Shown one piece after another: positions 6,216 through 10,560 of a DNA stretch of 10,560 nt. How positions within the stretch are numbered: position 1 is the stretch's first letter; each line of letters starts with the position of its first letter. The notes beneath the pieces are model-generated. The model was given only the letters and a program-made list of their open reading frames with translations, made no database searches and had not been told where the DNA came from. The translations under genes and the position numbers were made by a program. The stretch spans positions 1 to 10,560 of the forward strand of contig CAMFPJ010000050.1 in NCBI GenBank assembly GCA_945971755.1, given 5' to 3'. Origin of the DNA: an uncultured Clostridia bacterium (GTDB taxonomy: Bacteria > Bacillota > Clostridia > Oscillospirales > Acutalibacteraceae).

Positions 6216-7204
6216 AAAAATTAAATTATAAATCTGTTTTAATCGTTTTAATTGCCCTGTCGGCAATAACTTCTCTTGTGCTTTTCTTTATAAATATTAT
6301 TTGCGGAGTTGTCTGCCTTTGCTTGTCGGTGTGCCTTTGCACGGCTTTCGGAATGTACGAAAAAACAAGACTTAATACGGTTGAGAATATTAACAATTAT
6401 CTGTCCCGCGTTTGTTCGGGAGATTATTCCCTTGCAATTTCCGATAATACCGAGGGCGAGTTTTCAATTCTCAAAAACAATATTTACAAAGTTGTTGTAA
6501 TGCTCAAAAGCACTAACGAGGAGCTTTCAAAGGAGAAAATGTCACTTGCAAACTCTCTTGCCGATATTACTCACCAGTTAAAGACTCCGCTGACATCAAT
6601 TACAGTTATGACAGATTTGTTAAAAGGCGAAACCGATGAAAACAAGCGCAGTGAATTTGTAAATATAATTGAAAATCAGATTGATAAAATGAATTGGCTG
6701 ACGGGGACGCTCTTAAAGCTTTCAAAGCTTGATGCAGGCGCAATTACATTTAACAGTGATACCGTAAAAATCTCTGATGTAGTTGAAAACGCGGTAAAAC
6801 CGTTCCTTTTAGGGCTTGACCTTAAAAATATTTCGTTAAAAACCGCTGTTACAGATTTTACATTTACGGGGGATCTGCCCTGGACAACGGAAGCAGTTAA
6901 AAACATAATTAAAAACTGCATTGAGCACACAGAGACGGGCGGAACTCTTTCTGTTTCAACAAACATTACAAATCTTTACGATGAATTAGTTATTGAGGAC
7001 ACGGGAAAAGGAATTGAAAAAGAAGATTTGCCCCATATTTTCGAGCGCTTTTACCACGGCAAGAACGCCTTTTCCGATTCTGTTGGAATAGGTCTTAATC
7101 TTTCAAAAGAAATTCTTTCTAAAGAACGGGCAAAAGTTGAGGCACAAAGCGAAATAGGCGTTGGCTCAACCTTTAGAATTAAATTTTACAAAACAATAGT
7201 TTAG
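6212..7204 (+). CDS. short-input (intramembrane-sensing-like) sensor histidine kinase
   Basis: Membrane histidine kinase of 330 residues, partner of the preceding regulator. Two adjacent hydrophobic helices (about 8-26 and 29-47) have almost no loop between them, so there is no extracellular sensor domain. A HAMP-like linker follows (about 48-110). The dimerisation/phosphoacceptor segment LADITHQLKTPLTSI contains H121. The ATPase domain shows the N box around NIIKNCIEHT (N235), EDTGKGI (D263), the F box HIFERFYHG and GIGLNLSKEIL. The short input is typical of BceS-type kinases that are activated by a partner ABC transporter, here encoded next door. Odd feature: five cysteines (31, 35, 37, 41, 43) within helix 2, partly from a nine-base direct repeat at 6314 and 6332. 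It starts inside the regulator's stop codon. The kinase function is certain; intramembrane or transporter-dependent sensing is inferred. Confidence 0.94.
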   Translation: MKKLNYKSVLIVLIALSAITSLVLFFINIICGVVCLCLSVCLCTAFGMYEKTRLNTVENINNYLSRVCSGDYSLAISDNTEGEFSILKNNIYKVVVMLKSTNEELSKEKMSLANSLADITHQLKTPLTSITVMTDLLKGETDENKRSEFVNIIENQIDKMNWLTGTLLKLSKLDAGAITFNSDTVKISDVVENAVKPFLLGLDLKNISLKTAVTDFTFTGDLPWTTEAVKNIIKNCIEHTETGGTLSVSTNITNLYDELVIEDTGKGIEKEDLPHIFERFYHGKNAFSDSVGIGLNLSKEILSKERAKVEAQSEIGVGSTFRIKFYKTIV

Positions 7205-7209
7205 AAATA

Positions 7210-7223
7210 TTACAAAACCGTAA
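7210..7223 (+). promoter_or_regulatory. putative response-regulator operator, site 2
   Basis: TTACA-AAAC-CGTAA repeats the core of site 1 (5487-5500) with the same AAAC centre. Including flanks, 19 of 23 aligned positions are identical between 5484-5506 and 7207-7229. It begins six bases after the kinase stop codon and lies 34 bases upstream of the TATAAT at 7258, 16 bases further from its -10 than site 1 is. Confidence 0.65.
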
Positions 7224-7231
7224 TGAAAACT

Positions 7232-7247
7232 GTCACCGAAGAGTCAC
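7232..7247 (+). promoter_or_regulatory. GTCAC direct repeat in front of the ABC promoter
   Basis: GTCAC occurs at 7232-7236 and 7243-7247, 11 bases apart, i.e. on the same face of the helix. OmpR-family dimers commonly bind direct repeats with this period. It covers the place where a -35 box would be. It could be a second binding site or chance. Confidence 0.35.
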
Positions 7248-7257
7248 AATTACATTT

Positions 7258-7263
7258 TATAAT
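7258..7263 (+). promoter_or_regulatory. -10 box of a promoter before the ABC ATPase gene
   Basis: A perfect TATAAT without a recognisable -35 box at 16-18 bases, which fits activator dependence. Predicted transcription start near 7270, just ahead of the ribosome site. No terminator is seen between kinase and ATPase genes, so the transporter may also be transcribed from the regulator promoter. Confidence 0.6.
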
Positions 7264-7274
7264 GTGTGATTGAA

Positions 7275-7279
7275 AGGAG
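7275..7279 (+). promoter_or_regulatory. Shine-Dalgarno AGGAG for the ABC ATPase
   Basis: AGGAG lies 8 bases before ATG 7288 and rules out the in-frame TTG at 7270, which lies upstream of it. Confidence 0.8.
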
Positions 7280-7287
7280 CGATAGAA

Positions 7288-7965
7288 ATGAAAATTCTTG
7301 AAATCAAAAACTTGACAAAAATATACGGCAAAGGCGAAACAGAGGTCAGAGCTCTTGACGGCGTTTCTTTTTCTGTGGAACAGGGAGAGTTCATTGCCAT
7401 CGTGGGACCTTCGGGCAGCGGTAAATCTACTCTGCTTCATATCCTCGGCGGTGTTGACGTGGCAACGAGCGGCAGTGTAATTATTAACGGTACGGACATT
7501 ATGGGGCTTGACGAAACCGCACTCGCAATTTTCAGAAGACGGCAAATCGGTCTTATTTATCAGTTTTATAACCTTATTCCGATTTTAACGGTTGAGGAAA
7601 ATTTAACCTTGCCGCTTTTACTTGACGGCAAAAAACCTGATAAGGCGCAAATTGACGTATTGGCTAATAAACTTGGGCTTTCAAAACGTCTTTCGCATCT
7701 TCCGTCAGAGCTTTCGGGCGGTCAACAGCAAAGGGTTTCAATCGGCAGAGCGCTTATAAACAATCCGGCTCTTTTGCTTGCGGACGAGCCCACGGGCAAC
7801 CTTGACTCAGAAAACAGCAGGGAGATAATTGACCTTTTGCGCAAACTGAACAAAGAGTATAAGCAGACGGTAATTATTATTACTCACGACGAACGAATTG
7901 CGCTTTCCGCTGACAGAGTTATTGCAATTCAGGATGGTAAAATCACCAGAGATGAGGTGAGATAA
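7288..7965 (+). CDS. ABC transporter ATP-binding protein (MacB/LolD/BceA type)
   Basis: Cytoplasmic ATPase subunit of 225 residues, the normal size for the class that partners FtsX-type permeases. Seen: the opening ILEIKNLTKIYGKGETEVRA, with the extended first loop typical of MacB/LolD; Walker A GPSGSGKST (40-48); Q-loop with Q92; signature LSGGQQQR (142-149); Walker B LLLADE (162-167) followed by PTGNLDS; and H-loop H200 in IITHD. All catalytic residues are present, so it should hydrolyse ATP. It is preceded by its own TATAAT and operator site 2. Its stop codon directly abuts the GTG start of the permease, whose ribosome site lies within the end of this gene, so the two are translationally coupled. 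Proteins of this class drive mechanical movement in the permease, for example peptide removal, lipoprotein extraction or signalling. Which of these applies cannot be read from this subunit. Confidence 0.95.
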   Translation: MKILEIKNLTKIYGKGETEVRALDGVSFSVEQGEFIAIVGPSGSGKSTLLHILGGVDVATSGSVIINGTDIMGLDETALAIFRRRQIGLIYQFYNLIPILTVEENLTLPLLLDGKKPDKAQIDVLANKLGLSKRLSHLPSELSGGQQQRVSIGRALINNPALLLADEPTGNLDSENSREIIDLLRKLNKEYKQTVIIITHDERIALSADRVIAIQDGKITRDEVR

Positions 7966-10455
7966 GTGAACATTATAAGCACTCTCACACTTCGTCACAT
8001 AAAGACGCATAAAAAAAGAAGTATTCTTACAGTTCTTGCGATTATTGTTTCTGTTGCTATGGTAACTGCAGTTTTCACAAGTTCAATATCATTTATCAAG
8101 TACTTCCAAAACGTAGCTCTTGCCATTGACGGCAACTGGCACGGTCAATTTTATGATACGGACTATTTACTTCACAAACCGATTTTCGCAACCGATGAAA
8201 ATATCGAAGAATTTTCGGCAAGAGCCTATTTGGGTTCGGCAACGCAGGACAAAGATTCAAATGAGTTTGCAAACGGAGTTTTCTGTGCCGAGAAAAATTG
8301 GTTCGCAATGCGAAATGTTACAGTCCACGAAGGCAGACTTCCCGAAAGCTCAAACGAAGTCGTTTTAACCCGTGATTATGTTAAGAATTCGGAAAAGCCT
8401 ATCGAGGTGGGCGACACAATAACTGTCTATATTTTACAAACAAACGGTGAAGAAACGGTTAAAGACCTTACCGTTGTGGGCATTACCGACAGCAAGGTTT
8501 CAGCAACCGATTATAACCCGATTTTATGCGGTATTGACAAAGAAGTTGTAGCTTTGGCTAAAGATACGCTTGTCTTAGTTCGTTACGATAAGCTTGATAA
8601 CGGCATTTGGAATAAGCTTGAGGCAACCTCTAAAAGCACGGGAATTGAAGATTATTCTCATAATATTGAACTGTTTATTTATTTCGGCATAATGCGTGAC
8701 AATGCTATGCTTGTTTCCCTTGGCACATTCGTGGGAATTTTACTTCTGATTATTGCGGTTGTTTCAATTTTTATGATTTATGACAGCTTTGCAGTATCTT
8801 ACCAGGAAAGAGCACGGTACCTTGGTATGCTGGCGTCCGTTGGAGCTACAAAGCGTCAAAAGCGTTTCTCCATTTACTTTGAAGGCTTAATACTCGGCCT
8901 TATCGGTATTCCTTTGGGCATTATTTCCGGTATCGGCGGAATTGCGGTAACATTTAAGTGCATTGAGGGAGTTTTTACGGATACTCTCTCGGTTGAATAT
9001 GACGGCACGTTAAAGGTTTATGTAAACTTCTTTGTAATTCTCGGCTCCGTGCTTGCAAGTGCAATTACAATTTTTATTTCATCTTATATCCCGGCAAGAA
9101 AAGCCTCCAAAACAACGGCTATTGAGGCAATAAAGCAAAACGGAACGGTTAAGGTTAAAAAGCCGAAAAAACTACGCACTTCCCGATTAACCACTAAAAT
9201 TTTCGGTTACGAGGGCGCTCTTGCGGTTAAAAACTTTAAGCGAAACGGCAGACGAAGCCGAAATATTGTTTTCTCACTGTTTTTAAGCGTTGTAGTATTT
9301 TTAACCGTTACAAATTTCAGCGCAATGTTCTCAGATACGCTTAACGCATCATTTGACGAAACAGCAGACGGTACTGTTGAGGTATCCTATAACAACTGGG
9401 AAGAATTAGAGAAAGCGGTTAAGAGTAATAAAGATGTTGACCGTTATTATTTAACGGCAGGTGAATTCAGCAAGCTCCCACATTCGGTTTTCAAGGACGG
9501 CGAAGAAAATGATTTGCTGTTAGGCACCTCAAATGTCATGATTCTTTTCCTTGACAATATCTCATTTGACGGTTACCTGAAACAGCTCGGAGAGGATACC
9601 GAAAAGTATCACAACAAGAACAACCCCACTGCCATTGTTCAGAACGTCTCTTTCAAGAGTGCCGGAAATAAAAAGACTTCAGACGAGCCGCTTAAGAATA
9701 TTGAAGGTCAAACGGTTACTGCCGGGCTTGAGGTTTTCCAAGATAACCAAGGCATTTCGACCTATAAAGACGTCACATTTACTGTGGGGAAACAAACGGC
9801 AAAGCTGTGGAGCGAAACAACCTTCGGATATCAATATACAAAATGGCCCATAATTATTTTGTCCATGGACTTTGCAGAGGAGTTTTTACAAAACGATGTA
9901 AGCTCAAACCTTTCTGTCGTTGCAAGCATTTTTTCAAAAGATGCCGAAACCGCAACCAAAGATATTGCACAGGAACTTAAAATTCAGAATATTGTGGCAG
10001 ATTACAGCGAATCGTCTTCATCGCTCAATTCTGTCAATAACATTTTGAAAATTGCAAGAGTGTTTATTTACGGCTTTATTACACTTATAACAATAATTTC
10101 AATAATGAACATTATCAACACAATATCAAACTCAATGAACGAGAGAAGACGTGAATTTGCTATGATTCGCTCCGTGGGTATGACTCCGAAATCGTTTAAG
10201 AAAATGATTTACTTAGAAGCTCTTCGCTACGGTGCAAAATCGCTTGTTTTCTCACTGCCCGTCAGTGCTGTAATTCATTTCGGTATGTATAAAGCGCTTG
10301 CAGAAAGTTTTGATTACGGCTTTACCCTTAGTGTAATTCCATACATTGTTTCGGTAGCTGCGGTTTTTGCAATAATCGGTATTGCACTTCTTTATTCCTT
10401 TGATAAGATTCGTGATGACAACATTATTGAAACTCTCAAATCAGATATAGACTGA
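7966..10455 (+). CDS. FtsX/MacB-type ABC permease with two four-helix halves
   Basis: Membrane subunit of 829 residues. Two similar halves are visible. Half 1: helix about 19-41, an external domain about 42-245, then three helices (about 249-275, 300-325, 350-375). Half 2: helix about 433-455, an external domain about 456-690, then three helices (about 698-720, 745-770, 785-810). The cytoplasmic coupling segment after the second helix of each half is recognisable twice: ERARYLGMLASVGAT from 281 and ERRREFAMIRSVGMT from 726. This resembles a fused LolC/LolE or a duplicated MacB more than the 10-helix BceB. The start is GTG directly after the ATPase stop, with GAGGTG at 7954-7959 inside that gene. 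With the short-input kinase next door, it may act as both transporter and sensor for envelope-active compounds. The cargo is unknown. Helix borders are estimated by eye. Confidence 0.93.
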   Translation: MNIISTLTLRHIKTHKKRSILTVLAIIVSVAMVTAVFTSSISFIKYFQNVALAIDGNWHGQFYDTDYLLHKPIFATDENIEEFSARAYLGSATQDKDSNEFANGVFCAEKNWFAMRNVTVHEGRLPESSNEVVLTRDYVKNSEKPIEVGDTITVYILQTNGEETVKDLTVVGITDSKVSATDYNPILCGIDKEVVALAKDTLVLVRYDKLDNGIWNKLEATSKSTGIEDYSHNIELFIYFGIMRDNAMLVSLGTFVGILLLIIAVVSIFMIYDSFAVSYQERARYLGMLASVGATKRQKRFSIYFEGLILGLIGIPLGIISGIGGIAVTFKCIEGVFTDTLSVEYDGTLKVYVNFFVILGSVLASAITIFISSYIPARKASKTTAIEAIKQNGTVKVKKPKKLRTSRLTTKIFGYEGALAVKNFKRNGRRSRNIVFSLFLSVVVFLTVTNFSAMFSDTLNASFDETADGTVEVSYNNWEELEKAVKSNKDVDRYYLTAGEFSKLPHSVFKDGEENDLLLGTSNVMILFLDNISFDGYLKQLGEDTEKYHNKNNPTAIVQNVSFKSAGNKKTSDEPLKNIEGQTVTAGLEVFQDNQGISTYKDVTFTVGKQTAKLWSETTFGYQYTKWPIIILSMDFAEEFLQNDVSSNLSVVASIFSKDAETATKDIAQELKIQNIVADYSESSSSLNSVNNILKIARVFIYGFITLITIISIMNIINTISNSMNERRREFAMIRSVGMTPKSFKKMIYLEALRYGAKSLVFSLPVSAVIHFGMYKALAESFDYGFTLSVIPYIVSVAAVFAIIGIALLYSFDKIRDDNIIETLKSDID

Positions 10456-10474
10456 AAAAGCAAAAACAAAACGG

Positions 10475-10501
10475 AAAAGGCAGGGTTTCCCCTGCTTTTT
10501 T
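10475..10501 (+). terminator. intrinsic terminator after the permease gene
   Basis: GCAGGG (10480-10485) pairs with CCCTGC (10490-10495) around a TTTC loop. The stem extends through a G-T pair and four A-T pairs, followed by six T. It ends the regulator-kinase-ABC unit. Confidence 0.85.
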
Positions 10502-10514
10502 CGTATTCGGGGTG

Positions 10515-10543
10515 TTGAAAAACAAACCTGATACTGCTATAAT
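10515..10543 (+). promoter_or_regulatory. strong promoter for a gene beyond the window
   Basis: TTGAAA (10515-10520), a 17-base spacer and TATAAT (10538-10543), with TGC directly before the -10 box, which makes it an extended -10. Box sequences and spacing are the same as in the GH35 promoter. No start codon with a ribosome site follows in the remaining 17 bases. Confidence 0.7.
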
Positions 10544-10560
10544 GTTAAAGGTTAATTACG

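Noticed and set aside
7966..10455. Calling the permease BceB outright
   Set aside because: Two similar four-helix halves with two external domains and about 8 helices do not match the 10-helix, single-external-domain BceB layout; only the regulatory context is Bce-like.
1..10560. CRISPR arrays, tRNA/rRNA genes, insertion sequences, riboswitches and phage genes
   Set aside because: No repeated spacer pattern, cloverleaf, transposase frame or recognisable riboswitch core was found; all intergenic gaps are under 170 bases and are accounted for by promoters, operators and terminators.

Overview
The window is AT-rich with compact genes, strong GGAGG/GAGGTG-type ribosome sites, frequent TTG/GTG starts and near-consensus TTGACA/TATAAT promoters. 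This suggests a low-GC Firmicute, most likely an anaerobic Clostridia-type gut or host-associated bacterium. The organism is inferred from gene types and signals, not from a marker gene.

Layout. (1) Positions 1-1473, minus strand: an uncharacterised 104-aa protein followed, with a one-base TGATG overlap, by a [4Fe-4S] RlmD/RumA-family rRNA m5U methyltransferase whose 3' end leaves the window. (2) Positions 1474-1640: a divergent intergenic region with two back-to-back promoters; both divergent genes appear to start with TTG. (3) Positions 1641-3524, plus: a membrane-anchored PglF/WbpM/CapD-type UDP-GlcNAc 4,6-dehydratase, alone in its transcript and closed by a terminator. (4) Positions 3655-5448, plus: a cytoplasmic GH35 beta-galactosidase with its own promoter and terminator. 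(5) Positions 5547-10455, plus: a response regulator, a short-input histidine kinase, an ABC ATPase and an 829-aa FtsX/MacB-type permease, then a terminator. (6) The last bases hold a strong promoter for a gene beyond the window.

The four-gene signalling/transport unit is the most interesting part. The kinase has two adjacent membrane helices and almost no extracellular sensor, as in Bce-type kinases that sense through an ABC transporter. A 14-bp element, TGACA-AAAC-TGTAA before the regulator and TTACA-AAAC-CGTAA before the ATPase, matches the TnACA-N4-TGTAA form I recall for BceR-type regulators. The permease, however, looks like a duplicated four-helix unit (about 8 helices, two large external domains) rather than a 10-helix BceB. 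The likely scheme is an autoregulated envelope-stress or antimicrobial-peptide response in which the regulator drives both its own transcript and the transporter genes. The cargo or signal cannot be told from sequence. The kinase also has an unusual cluster of five cysteines in its second helix.

I see no tRNA, rRNA, CRISPR array, insertion sequence or phage gene. The window is mostly well-known families; the novelty lies in regulation, the mixed transporter architecture, the Cys-rich helix and the small protein coupled to the methyltransferase.
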